A program made the translations under genes and the position numbers. From positions 124,001 to 188,000 of the forward strand of contig JAPWGK010000010.1 in assembly GCA_029641185.1 (NCBI GenBank): 64,000 bases of DNA, read 5' to 3'. Source of the stretch: Pseudofabraea citricarpa (lineage: Eukaryota > Ascomycota > Leotiomycetes > Helotiales > Dermateaceae). This document shows positions 46,113-57,833 of this stretch, one piece after another; position 1 is the first letter of the stretch, and the number at the start of each line of letters is the position of its first letter. The notes beneath the pieces were generated by a model. It worked only from the letters and a program-made list of their open reading frames with translations. It did not search any database and was not told the origin of the DNA.

Positions 46113-47993
46113 ATGCGGCTCAATCCATCGCTAAGCTGCTTGCTCGCCATCGCCTCCGTGGCATCTCCCGTCTTTGGAGTCGAGACGCTCGTCGATCTCG
46201 GGTATGCCAAATACCAAGGCACGCGTCAAGGCGATGGGGTGTCGAAATGGCTCGGTCTGCGATACGCCGCCGCGCCCCTGGGGGATCTGCGGTTCGCCGC
46301 ACCGCAGGATCCGGTGAATGTTTCTGGCATCGTGAATGCTACACAGGTATGTGACTCAATATCTGCATCTCTCTCTTGCCACTTTTTTTGTTTTTTTCTG
46401 TTTTTTGTTTCCTTGCTGTTCTATTCTCTCTTTCTCTCCCTGTCATGACATTCTCTTCTTGCTCTCTTTCTCTCCCTCTCTCGTTCTTCCTCTGACAAGA
46501 TCCGAAATCAGCACGGCCCAATCTGTCTCCCACAGTCACCAACCGACTGGACCGTCAGCGGGACGTATTCTCGATTCACCGTATCCGAGGACTGTCTCTT
46601 CGCAAGCGTCTTCGCACCCTCAGACGCAACTACCGACTCACAGCTGCCGGTCGTCGTGTACATCCAAGGCGGCGGGTTCGGGTCGAACTCGAACGCGAAC
46701 TGGGACCCGAGCGAGATCGTCGCCGACGGGGACGTCATCGTGGTGCAGTTCAACTACCGCGTCGGCGCGTACGGCTTCCTGCAGAGCGACGAGGTGCGAG
46801 CTGCCGGGAGTCTGAATGCTGGAATCAGAGATATGCTCAAGGTCCTCGAGTGGATCCAGAATCATATCCAGCAGTTCGGCGGGAATCCCGACCAGGTCGT
46901 TGTCGATGGCGCGAGTGCGGGAGGGAGTGCCGTCGGCTTGCTCATGGCGGCGAGTGTCAATGTGCAGAACGAGCCGAACTTTGTTGGCGGGATTGCTGAA
47001 TCTGGCGGCTGGGTGACGATGCGTACGATGGAGCAGGGCCAGTCTCAATATGAGTGCCTGGTTAAAGACAAAGGCTGCGAGGGCGCGGGCGACTCGCTCG
47101 CTTGCTTGCGGGCTTTGAATAGCTCGGCTGTCATGACCTCTAACTGCTGGTTCAATCCACACATCGACGGCGAGCTGTTCACCGACTCGCTCGTGAACCT
47201 ATTCGAGCAGGGCCTCTACGCTAAGGTACCTACGATCTGGGGGTCTTGTGCGAACGAAGGGACGAAGTATAGCGCTCCTCAAGATACCGATACCGTGGAG
47301 GCAGCGAATACTTTTCTGCGTGGCCAGGACCCGACGTTGACTAACGCATCTTTTGCGATCCTCGATGACTTGTATATCAGCCAACCCGAGACGGTCTTCC
47401 CTGCCTCCGGTCGCAAGTGGAGGCAGACAGCTAATGCCATCGGCGAGATCGGCACGCACTGCATCATCAAGAACATCCAAGACATCATTGCAGCCGACGG
47501 GGTGCCGACGTACAACTACAAGTATGCGGTTCTGGACCCAGCTGACGAGGCTGCTGGGTTCGGCGCCTATCATACCGTCAACTCGTATGCCTTCTGGGGG
47601 AACAACCGAACGGACGGAGATGCGCCCAAGAGTTACTTCACGACGAACGAGCCCATCATTCCCGTAACGCGGAAATACTGGACCAGTTTTATTCGCAATA
47701 CAGACCCAAATACTGATCGTGCCGGTGGTGCCCCAGAGTGGTATCCATGGACTGGTACCAATAGCCGTGAGAGATTGTTTATTCAGACTAACAACACCAA
47801 GATGGAACGCATGTCGGCAAAACAGAGCCTCAGGTGCCAGGTTGTCAGACCGACGTCAGAGAACCTTGGAAAGCCAAAGGATTCCAATGCCACGACTGAG
47901 TTGGATGCCACGTTAGCCAGTAGAGTGAATGGCACCAGTGATGATACCAGCTTCAATATACACGCACGGGATTTCGTTCGTCGTCGGTATTAA
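46113..47993 (+). CDS. Secreted type-B carboxylesterase / lipase-like enzyme
   Basis: Two exons (46113-46346, 46512-47993) give 571 aa. Residues 1 to about 22 (MRLNPSLSCLLAIASVASPVFG) form a signal peptide. The alpha/beta-hydrolase features of type-B esterases are present: WLGLRYAAAPLGDLRF; SEDCLFASVFAP; the oxyanion-hole YIQGGGFG; the nucleophile elbow DGASAGGS (Ser213); a likely acid in CANEGTKYS; and the catalytic His in GAYHTVNSYAFWGN. Several N-glycosylation sequons fit secretion. It probably hydrolyses esters outside the cell; the substrate is not predictable. The intron (165 nt) is long for this window and almost purely pyrimidine in its second half. Coding DNA is clearly GC-richer than its flanks. 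Confidence 0.92.
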
Positions 47994-49322
47994 GCGAGTG
48001 AAGATGTATAAAGAGTCCATTTTCTGAACTCTGGAAGACTTGGTCTCGACTTGTGTTTTCGCGGCTGCTGTTCCCAACTGGCAATTCTCCTGTATATATT
48101 TAGGGTTTCACACTCATCATGCCATTGAATGTATATTTTTATAACCTTTGTTCAGTGCTGTCTGCTAGTTCATCATCCTGTAATTTTAATCCTGCCCTCT
48201 CATGTGAATATTTCTATCATGACGGTAAGAAATAAATATAAGCGACTAATTGAAGTTACTACGGTAAAATTAGCCACAACTTCTTAGTCATTTAACATAG
48301 TAATGTATGATATCAGCAGGTTCATTATACGTCTACCTTAAGAGTATCGGTTTATTATTCAAATATCACGCGCAGGGTGATATATGGATACTATAGCAAG
48401 TTGTATAGTGCTAAGCGATTAGTATAAAGTCGGCTATCATATATTAAGTATTAGCTTATATAAAAGAAAATAATAATTTTCGGGCAGCTTACACCATTTT
48501 ACATGTCTGTAAATTCGAATTATCAGCTTATAACATGACCTACTTATACATTTTATAAAAAGTAAGGTTGTTCAAAGGCTTTATATAATTAACTAAACTA
48601 GTTAATTACTATATATAGTTGTTTCCATATACGTGTAGCGCTCTTTTAGATAGACACTACTACTACCTATCTCTTAATCCTTGTTATTACTTTTACCTAT
48701 ATTCTCTATATATTTCGTAGCTTTTTGTAGCCACAGTTTAAGGCGAAGAAAATATAATCATTCAGACTTAGGATTATTTTATTTATAAAATTCAGCTGTT
48801 AGAATATCTTAGTTTTAGTAGATTAGCAGCTAAGGCAATTACCGGCTGTAGCACCCATATATTGCCCTGCGGGTATTATTTGAGTAAGTTCAACCACTTT
48901 AGGATGCTATTTAAGTAATTAACCGTAAGAATATGAAATAGAAACTTTTACTAATGAGCAGACATGACCAGGCAGATGTTTGAAAGTATCATAGCATTTA
49001 TTTATAAATGATTTTAAAACACCCTAAAGCCCATATAAATGCAAATATAACCTGTGAAAAACAAATAGCCTCCCAATAGATTGATGTCACTCAAACTTGA
49101 GAGGCATATGTTAGACTATTAATTATTATAGCTAAGCTTATATCCTCCAGTAAAACCTTGATACTAATCATTACTAAAAGGCTGCTGCTGAGGTCCGCGT
49201 GCTATGTTAATCATTCTCTGGTGCTGAAAATACTGATCTAATAACCTCTGATAATGGTCCTTTAAACTGATTCATATGTCAATTACTATACTGCCTTCAT
49301 AGGGACGTTATCGGATATAGGC
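47994..49322. other. AT-rich, TA-dense stretch resembling RIP-mutated DNA
   Basis: About 1.3 kb without open frames of note. From about 48,230 it is very rich in A, T and TpA steps (for example 48,575-48,625), as left by repeat-induced point mutation of old repeats in ascomycetes. No terminal repeats or transposase/reverse transcriptase remnants could be recognised. It bounds the left side of the HeLo-like/NLR pair. Confidence 0.5.
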
Positions 49323-50942
49323 TTACGGAACAATGACTTCAATATAGAGGCTAGCTAAGAGGCTCCGGGTTTCGTCGTCTGTTGGAGCCTCTGGAAATAT
49401 CTTCGTGAGACAGTACGATACAGCGTCTTTGCATTTTTCGCTGTTCTTGAATTCTTCATACACTTTCTGCAACACCACTTCTAGTGATTGTGTGATCGGC
49501 ACTGGTGGAACATCTTCGAGGAAAGTAAGTGACTCGATTACTCCATCCGCATCAACATTCAATCGAAAGGTTGATTTCCCAAGCACAATCTCAACTAGTA
49601 GAATGCCCAGCCTTCTTAAAGGGTTTGTCAAACTGTTCCAGCGATACTGTGTGGTACACCAGAATGTGTCTGCCGTTATATTTCCCCACCGTGGCTGCTC
49701 ATGATGACCTTGTTTTGTTATAAGCCCGAAGTCGTATCTGAGTTGTGGTGAAGAGTTAGCAGAGCTGCCACACCGAACATGGCAGCTACATATTCCCTTG
49801 AACCAAGATGTACGAAGGAATAGCAGGCACGCCTGTGCCAACTCAGAGGCCCCTCGGAATTTTGATATTGTTCCGAGGAGATTTGCTTCGGTATAATTCG
49901 GGGGAGGATTTGAAGATAACAGATGCCTTAATGTCCGGCGAGGTCTAGGATTCCATTCAGGGTGCTCTGTTGCCATTGATATGCTGAAACATATACCGCT
50001 ACTGATGGTGCAGCTTTCCCTCTCGCTACCTCCCATTAATCTCCTGAATGCCAGCGGTGCGGTCACATTATTTTCTGAAGGCTCACGCAAGCTTCTAATA
50101 TGCATGCGGATGAAGTTCTCTTTCGATTGTGGGTCTTGGCTCAAAATATTCCAAGTAATCACTCCATCACCTGCAGCTCTGGAGATCATTTTCGGTACCA
50201 TCTCTTCACGAGAAGATCTCATCAAACCAGAAGTGTAGTTATCGATTGTCGGAGCCAAGCTAAAGTCGTTGAAAATATTCAGTTCGAGTTCGATATCAAT
50301 GTCTGTCGTAGCAGCACAACAGACTTGGTGCAGAGCGTTGGCATCGTCTCGTGCACGCATTGCCATTGGAATGAAAAGACGACCCATCCCAGCATGGTAT
50401 ACGTCTCTTGGCTCCACTCTATCCTTCTTAATCATATCATTTCGCTGCCAGCCATCTTTTGACGCTTTGTGGATGGCTCCCATATCATTGGCCATTCTGT
50501 CAATCAATTTTTGGATATTCTCCTTCTTGAACCAGATGAACTCCCTCTTACGCTTAGCTCTCAGGCACCTCGGCATTGTCGCCCAAGTATCTTCTGTTAG
50601 ACAGAGAACTTTCCCTAGGCTTTTTCTCGACGTCGCCCAATTTGCAACGATGCTTTCCAGTTTGACTTTGATATTCTGGTACTCAACCACTCCCCAGAAG
50701 TCGAGATGCAGACTTTCAGGTGTGTTTTCCCATACGAGCCACTGGACCTTCCATTCTTTTAAGTCTCTCTCTTGCTTTTCAAGGTCTTCAAGCATGCTCT
50801 TCGCATCACGCTGGAAAGACTTTCCAGCCTGTATCTCTTCGTATATCAATTTGACTCCTGTGCGCAACATTCCATACCATGAGATTACTGTCATAACCAT
50901 GACAGCCATTGAAACACCAGCCGGAATAGCAAAGTCCGCCAT
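49323..50942 (-). CDS. HeLo-like / DUF7580-like fungal protein (putative cell-death partner of the NLR)
   Basis: One uninterrupted frame of 539 aa. The N terminus MADFAIPAGVSMAVMVMTVISWYGMLRTG is hydrophobic and amphipathic, followed by a charged helical region (YEEIQAGKSFQRDAKSMLEDLEKQERDLKEW). This layout fits the HeLo/prion-inhibition type of fungal N-terminal domain, in which the first helices can insert in membranes; that is inference. The C-terminal part, RRLGILLVEIVLGKS... to CKDAVSYCLTKIFPEA... and LYIEVIVP, follows the pattern I know from DUF7580 proteins (often described as kinase-like remnants). No catalytic motif is visible. It is divergent from the patatin-NLR over 379 bp, the gene-pair arrangement often seen for fungal NLRs and their effectors. 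Confidence 0.65.
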   Translation of the reverse strand: MADFAIPAGVSMAVMVMTVISWYGMLRTGVKLIYEEIQAGKSFQRDAKSMLEDLEKQERDLKEWKVQWLVWENTPESLHLDFWGVVEYQNIKVKLESIVANWATSRKSLGKVLCLTEDTWATMPRCLRAKRKREFIWFKKENIQKLIDRMANDMGAIHKASKDGWQRNDMIKKDRVEPRDVYHAGMGRLFIPMAMRARDDANALHQVCCAATTDIDIELELNIFNDFSLAPTIDNYTSGLMRSSREEMVPKMISRAAGDGVITWNILSQDPQSKENFIRMHIRSLREPSENNVTAPLAFRRLMGGSERESCTISSGICFSISMATEHPEWNPRPRRTLRHLLSSNPPPNYTEANLLGTISKFRGASELAQACLLFLRTSWFKGICSCHVRCGSSANSSPQLRYDFGLITKQGHHEQPRWGNITADTFWCTTQYRWNSLTNPLRRLGILLVEIVLGKSTFRLNVDADGVIESLTFLEDVPPVPITQSLEVVLQKVYEEFKNSEKCKDAVSYCLTKIFPEAPTDDETRSLLASLYIEVIVP

Positions 50943-51321
50943 CCTAGGTTTTTTGGTCGGTCGTTCAAATGATAAGATGTGCCTCGCAATAAGCGGATTT
51001 TCTCTGGATGTGGGAGAATATTCCTGAGCCGCTGATGGTCAGTACTAACACTTAAACCTGGCAAGGTGCCCAGCTACCAAGGTAGATAGTTATTGGCTGA
51101 AGAACGAAGGCGGTAAAGGTGGCGTTGACCACGTGTGTATATTTTTGACCAGATACAGTTACTTGCAGCCATGGTGTGTAACCTTTGAGGGCTACACAAG
51201 ACCTTCGACGAGACCTTTTATTGCCAGTAGAACTGAAAGGCTATCGACCTCCACAATACCTCTAATCCACTGTTCCGTTATACCTGAAGGCTTGCTAGAT
51301 TCTCATTGTCCCGAGTATTCA
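50943..51321. promoter_or_regulatory. Bidirectional promoter of the HeLo-like / NLR pair
   Basis: The 379 bp between divergent start codons imply shared control of the two genes. No specific binding site recognised. Confidence 0.45.
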
Positions 51322-54300
51322 ATGTCGCTTTCTGATCGCTTTGAAGCCTTGGTGAGGAAGCTGGGTGAGATCATGGCCATGGTCATCAAGCTAAATAAAG
51401 ATCATGGCAATGAACAAATTCTAGCGGACTGGGATTTTCCTGGGCTGGTTGGGAAGCTCGATAACATTGTGTTCCGCCTTCATGTGTGGGCAGATGATTT
51501 GACCATCCGGGATCGAAGAACAGACTCCATCCTTACATCGGTGCAGGAGCTCAAAATTCACGACTGCTTGCAAATACTTGATTACCGCGAGGGGTTTCTT
51601 CAGAGCAAGATTCAAGGCATTTTCAAAACCATGGAGGCTGATACCCTTGGGCTCTACCAAAGCTTGCAATCGAAGACGGAGGGCGTTCAGCATGATAGGT
51701 ATGAAAGAGGCCAGCATAGCCACTTCAAACAGAACTAGTTGTCTAACATCTTCAGTCAACTACCTTTTTCAGATCTCAAAAATGCAATCATCAGCCTCCA
51801 ACAGTCAGTCGGGCTATTAGATGACAATAAGCATGCTATTAAGGATACGATAGCTACCACGACTGTAGGTGAGATAATTGCAGCTCTAAAAGCCAAGGAA
51901 AATACTTTTTTTATAACGCCATGTATTCTTACTATAGGCAAGTATTAATTTCTAATATTGATATAATTCAGGCATACGACTGACAAGGACTTAGATGGTG
52001 GAGGTGTTCGGAGCTACTCAAGCATACTTATCATAAAAGCATTGATGGAGAAAGTTCGGCAACAATTAAAAGACCACCAGCAACTAGGTAAACAAAGGCC
52101 GTAGATTGCTATATAAGTACGAAGCTTACCATCAGCAGCACCTCTCCTCTCCGAACTTCGTCTATACCATATGTTCCAATATATTTTTGGCTCGAGTAGC
52201 GGTGGGTGAGTCCTGGTTCTCTTGGTTGGTTTGCATTGTTAAGAAACACATTGACTCTATGTAGCTTAATTGCTATTATGCTTGGACGTCTAAAAATGTC
52301 CGAAGATCAATGTCTTCAGACATTTGAAGAATATGCAGATGACATTTTCAGTCACCCTCGGCGGCTGCATAAAATTGTGCCTACTTGGATCACCAGCAAG
52401 TACAGTGGTAATCGCCTAACTCAAGCGACTAAAAACACCATTGGCAAATTTGATCAAACCCCTGAAGGTCTGAAATGGAAGAGTAGTACATTCTCATCTC
52501 CTGGAGACAGCTGTAGAACGTAAGCTCTTCCAAACCTTGTCCAGCAGATATTGATCAATCTACAGCGGTGTTATAGCATGGAAACGCACGGATCATGACG
52601 AAGGGCCTTACATATTTCGGACATATCGCAGTCCAGCAACGAATTCTTCAACTATGACGAGCACAGATACCGAACCGGAAACAGCATCAATATGGCAGGT
52701 GGCGCGGGCGACTTCCGCCGCCCCAAAGTATTTCCAGCCTCTAAATATCAGAGGAAGCCACTTTATCGACGGAGGCTTTGGGACGAATAATCCCACAATG
52801 GAGTCTTTCGCTGAACTTAGCCGGATTAGCGGGGCCAGACCAGACCATCCGTTGATCGTTAGCATCGGCTCAGGCAAAACAAAGCCTAAGTCTCGAAGAT
52901 TTTGCAAATTTGGGGTTTTCTCTCTCATCGATTCTGCAGTCGCGCACCTTTCTGACACGGAGCCAGTCCACAAAAATATGACTTCCATATGTGAAAGTGA
53001 GCAAATGGACTATTTTAGGTTCAACGTAGATACAGGCTTGGAAGATATTGCACTGGACGGTTGGAAAGTCACGAAGAAGAGTGGCATCAGGTCGTTCAGA
53101 ACGACGTCTCATATCCTGTCTGCCACGATCCGATACATTGAACAAGAGGCTGTGCAAGCTCAGTTGAGCATGTGTGCTCAAATGCTAGTCGATCGTTATT
53201 CCATACATCACAGCCCTAACTTCACTGCCCAGCTAGCAAATAAGTCTAACTTGACACCAAAGAAGTCGATTTTCATGATTCCATCCGCTAGAATGCATAG
53301 ATTTGTCGGCCGTGACAACATCCTTCACTATATCGACGATTCATTCCAGGGACGCCATCGAATGGCACTTGTTGGACTTGGGGGTATCGGGTAAGTTTTC
53401 TGGAGTAATCATTCACGAACCTCAAGTTGGAGCCTTACTCGAGTGATAGCTAATGAATGGTCATCATGATAGAAAAACTCAAATTGCCATTGCATATTGT
53501 TACAGATTTCGTGAGGGATACGACGCTATATTTTGGGTTTATGCTGGTACTAAATCCGAGGTTGAAAAGGGCTTCCGGGCAATAGCAGAATCGCTAAACC
53601 TTGACGGCCGGGAGAATCCTGATATTGACGTTATTGTGTCTCTTGTTTGCAGGTGGTTGAGCACTGATCACTCTTGCCGATGGCTCATTGTACTAGATGA
53701 TGTTGAGGACGACAGAGCAACATTGTCATTGTTATTTCAGATTCCGGAGAGAGATTTTGGATTCGTTCTTGTTATTTCTCGCACTGTTGGCATAGCTTAC
53801 AAGCTTGCTGGCGAATTCATCAGCGTCAAGTCAATGTCCGAGAAAGAAGCCATAGTCCTATTGCGGCAAAGCATCATTGACAAAGGAAAAAGCAACACCG
53901 ATGACGCTAAGGAACTGGTTCGGAGCCTTGGCGGTCACCCACTTGCTATCACTCAAGCAGCTGGATATATCAATACCAATGGTTCCAGGGCTACAATCTC
54001 GAAATTCTTACAAATGTTTCAAAGCGAGTCCAAGAAATCATTCTTTGAAACAGACTTCGGAGACCTACACAGACCATACAATACATCAAACTCAATCGGA
54101 AGCACCTATGAGGTCACATTTAAGCAGATTCACCAGCAACGACCTTCAGCTCTTCAGTTGTTGTATTTAATGAGTTTTTGCAATCCAGATCAGATTCCTG
54201 AGTTTCTTCTCAGGATCTTTTACGGCAGGATCTGTGTGGATTATCCTCAGCATCTAGAAAGCAAGTTCGAAGAGGACCTCTCTCTTCTAATGGGGCACTC

Positions 54301-55465
54301 CTTGCTAGTTACATTTGGGCAGGAAGACCAGTTCTCGATGCATCGAATACTGCAACAAACCTTACTTTTCCGGATAGAATCACAAGATGAGTTAAGGAAG
54401 TGGCAAGAAGTCTTCATAAAGTCGCTACTACAAGCCTTCCCCGAAGTGGTATACGAAAACTGGGCGACCTGCCAAGAACTACACCCACACATCATGACTG
54501 CCCTCAAGAACCAGCTGGAGCATGGCAAGCTATTGTTCGAATGGCCCGTTCTTCTCGAAAAGGCCGCATCGTATACTAGGGACAAAGGCATATACGCGAT
54601 CGCTGAAAGATTAAGTACACAAGCCCTCGACGCCTTCCGGCTTCAGCACGGAAACGACAATCCTGACTCGATCAAGTACCTAGATACGCTCGCCTCGACT
54701 TTAGTTCTCCAAGGCAAGTGCGCAGAGGCCGAAGCGCTCTTGACACAATTCCCTAAACCTGCCGCTTCTCCAGCAACCGAAGACCCCAACAAGCTAATGA
54801 GCCTGGAACTCTCAATCATCACAGCTCAGGGTCACTATCTCGAGGCAGAAAGGCTGTGCCTTGAGATTTGTGCAAAAAAGGAGATGATTTTAGGGGAGCA
54901 GCACCCTAGTACACTAAGAAGTTTGAACGATCTCGGGTTTATCTTTGGGAGACTAGGAAGATACCCTGAAGCTGAAAACACCATCAAACGAGTCTTGGAT
55001 TTGGAACGAAAGATATTGGGCGAAGAACATCCTGATACTCTCATCAGCTTGAATGGTCTTGCATTGTGTATCAGAGAGCAAGGCAGATACGAAGAGGCAT
55101 TACATATCAGCTTGGGTCTTACAGAAACTATGAAGCTAGTACTGGGAAGAGGTCATCCAGAAACTCTTGATGCTATTCTCAACCTAGCCAAAGTATATCA
55201 TTGCCAGGAACAATTTATGGAATCGGAGGAGCTTGAGAGAGGGGTTCTGGCAAGGATGAAATTGGTTTTAGGCGATGCGCATCCAAGAACACTATGTTGC
55301 ATGGAACAACTTGCAGAGACATGGAAATCGAGAGGCAAAGAGGAAGAAGCACTCAAATTGATACAGGACTGTGTGCGATCGATGGAGAAAGTACTTGGGC
55401 ATGAGCATCCAGACACCAAGAGGGTGATTCAGACGATCGGGTTGTGGAAGGAGACCGAAAAATGA
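51322..55465 (+). CDS. NLR-type STAND protein: helical N-terminus, patatin, NB-ARC, TPR repeats
   Basis: Seven exons (51322-51698, 51756-51941, 51972-52087, 52136-52205, 52265-52519, 52566-53390, 53473-55465) give 1273 aa. A helical region of about 180 residues comes first. The patatin-like phospholipase follows: DGGGVR (about 195), nucleophile elbow GSSSGG (about 245) and catalytic Asp in IDGGFGTNNP (about 402), so the Ser-Asp dyad is intact. NB-ARC: P-loop VGLGGIGKTQ (about 604-613, split by the last intron), Walker B RWLIVLDDVEDD and GGHPLAITQAA. From about residue 870, kinesin-light-chain-type TPRs with the LGxxHPxTL pattern recur about every 42 residues. By analogy with Neurospora PLP-1, ligand sensing by TPRs would trigger the lipase in self/non-self recognition. 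Frame between exons 2 and 3 needs a 30-nt intron, shorter than usual, so the 5' end is uncertain. Confidence 0.85.
54820..55440 (+). repeat. Tandem TPR coding repeats (about 126-bp period)
   Basis: Within the NLR, units of about 42 codons repeat, each ending near LGxEHPxT (LGEQHPST, LGEEHPDT, LGRGHPET, LGDAHPRT, LGHEHPDT). Five such ends are visible. They are diverged rather than nearly identical, so this is not one of the recently amplified repeat arrays known from some fungal NLRs. Confidence 0.75.
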
Positions 55466-56420
55466 TGGAGATAATTGGGAGTGCAGGTAGTCACTCTCAT
55501 TAACTCGAATTTCTTTCAATTTGGAATCCTGCAGGAAATATCGGTTATACAATTTTATTAACAGGTAAAAGTATTTCGACTTATCTGATTTCTCTTATAA
55601 ACCCTGGTTTGTCTACTCCTTTTGTGTATCTAATAATACGATCATATTTTATGCGTACTCCTAAGAAAAATAGTTCGGTTTACTCTGGTTAGACTGAATT
55701 AATTGATACTAATATTGCGGAATAAAAAGGATTGCGAACAGTGCTGTCCGAGTTCTGTACTGTATTCTTAGTATGATTTATAATTAAATTAGGAATGATA
55801 TTATCTGCAACATTTGTCCTAAAAGGTTCATTTAGCCAGAAGCCGTCTACTATTATACTGCCGCGGTAAATAGAGGGGCGCATCCGACTCCACGGTGCTA
55901 AAGTCGTAACTGGCAACCGATATAATATGAACATTAGACATAAGGTATGTCGAGGATCAATCAGAGGTCGGAATGAAAAGAGGTAAAATAAGTATGTTCT
56001 TGACTATAGAGGTGAAGCATGATACTTGGGTACATCCTCCTAGAGTGCTCAAAGAGCACTCAATGAGGTCTTCCGGAGTACTAGCTGAGAGCTGAATAAG
56101 CCCTCACAAAAGCAAAGAAAATGGTAAAACGAATAAAAGACCCCACCACGCTACTAACTTTATTTACAACACTTATTATTAGCTGTACAACTAGATGAAC
56201 AAGTAAATATATTGCAGCCTTCAAATGACATCACACTCTCCCCTCTATTATTTTAGTCCTGATATTTGCTTTCGTTATTGGTTTATCGTGTATACCGACG
56301 GCAGACTTTGTAATGTACCAGATTATTTTCGTATACTTGAATCCTTTAACGCACCCGTACTCATTCACTTATCTTACACGTTTAATTCTTTTATATATTT
56401 GCTCCTAATATAAACTCGAC
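55466..56420. other. AT-rich stretch, RIP-like, right flank of the NLR
   Basis: TA-dense sequence similar in character to 48,230-49,320. The 81-codon minus frame (55,689-55,934) may be a remnant, but I cannot assign it. No transposon ends seen. Confidence 0.45.
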
Positions 56421-57560
56421 ATCCGCTCCTCAAATAAAACAAAATTCCCCCTTTGAGACAAAACCATATATAGAAAGAATACAAGAACCGCGTTAAGAAA
56501 AAAGAAAACTATATCAGTACAAATAAATGCGTGGGTTCGTTGCGGTGGAGGGTGTGTGTATCCTCTAAAAGCTATCCACCGAATGAGGCTATTTACAGTG
56601 GCCGGAGCCCAATTCGGTGCCTCAGGCACCTCACGTGTGTTTTCCACTCTCTCAAGTACCTATCCATCTATATCATAATAGACTAGGAAAGCCAATCTCT
56701 TGCTTGTGGGTAATACGCGGCGTACCAACCACTCGCTGTATCCAGCTTACAAAGCCGATAGAAGCGATTAAATTATCAAACAAGACGAGGGTACAAAAGA
56801 GATAACCCTATCAAAAATTTCATAATCTTGTAGAGAGGAGAAAACGTCATGCTTAAGGACGGTCTTGTCGGATAAGGATAAGACAAAATTAATTTATCTT
56901 ATAATAATCTAAACCCAGCTCACGTTCCCCATCCTTGAGTATCAACCTCGCTGCGGCATCTCCTCCACAGCTCTCGGGAGGCCCTTCGACAAAAGCATAC
57001 TGACATACAAGAATAGCGCGTCCCTGAAGCCGTGTGCATAAAGCAGAGACGACCAACAACCTAGCACGGGTTATACGCGTGTCGAGGGAATAATTCCGCC
57101 GAGACGAAAGTCGAGACGAATAAAAAGAGAAGAAAAAGCAAAGAGGGTATCTACGTCTGAGAGACTTTCGGCCTTGCGCTCTTGCGAGTATCCCAGCATC
57201 AATCTTCCTTGTAGAAGAACAAGAAAGAATCCAACTTATAAGAGAGGAGAGAAGATCAAAAAGAGAAAACTTTAGATGCAATACGAGTTTTACGACTAAT
57301 CAGTAAGTCAAGTACACACATCCCTTCTTTCTACTACTCGACACCCAAATACCAAGCTACAAGCTCAACAAATTCCAGCCCACGCCAACCCAAGGTTACA
57401 CCCAGGAGAGAGAGAGGAGGCACAGTCTCAAAAAAGAAAGAAAGAAAAAGAAGAAAAAGGGTTATACATCATCATCATTAGAGTCACAAAAGAGTATCTG
57501 ATAAATCAAATCAAACTTCCCAAGTCATCTCATCTCATGTCATCTCAGGACAAGAACCCG

Positions 57561-57604
57561 ACACAAACACACAAACATAAACACAAACACAAACACAAAC
57601 ACAA
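57561..57604. repeat. ACACAA-type microsatellite
   Basis: A run of ACACAA/ACAAAC units, slightly imperfect, in the spacer between the NLR and SEC27. Such arrays are often length-variable. Confidence 0.8.
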
Positions 57605-57784
57605 GAGCAAGATCGGTATAAAAAAAAACCCCCAAGAGAGGCATCATCTGCCCGTCCCTAACCAGGTAAGTAAGTAGCCGAGCAAGAAACCACACTCCAT
57701 ACCATGTCAAGTGATGCAAGAAGAAAGAAAAAGAAAGAACAAAAAAAAAAAAGAGGGAGGGTTTCCTTAACATTTCATTTCATT

Positions 57785-57833
57785 TCACTCTTCACTCTTC
57801 ACTCTTCACTCTTCACTCTTCACTCTTCACTCT
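57785..57833. repeat. 7-bp tandem repeat, seven copies
   Basis: The unit TCACTCT is repeated seven times without mismatch (49 bp). A simple minisatellite in non-coding DNA. Confidence 0.9.

Noticed and set aside
46638..47162. 174-codon minus-strand open frame
   Set aside because: Antisense to the GC-rich carboxylesterase; stop codons are rare there because of GC content.
48230..49320. Transposon remnant
   Set aside because: Composition suggests RIP, but I could not find terminal repeats, target-site duplications or any recognisable transposase or reverse transcriptase fragment, so I call only AT-rich DNA.
50269..51027. 252-codon plus-strand open frame
   Set aside because: Antisense to the 539-aa HeLo-like gene. 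It ends inside the shared promoter and contains no known motif.
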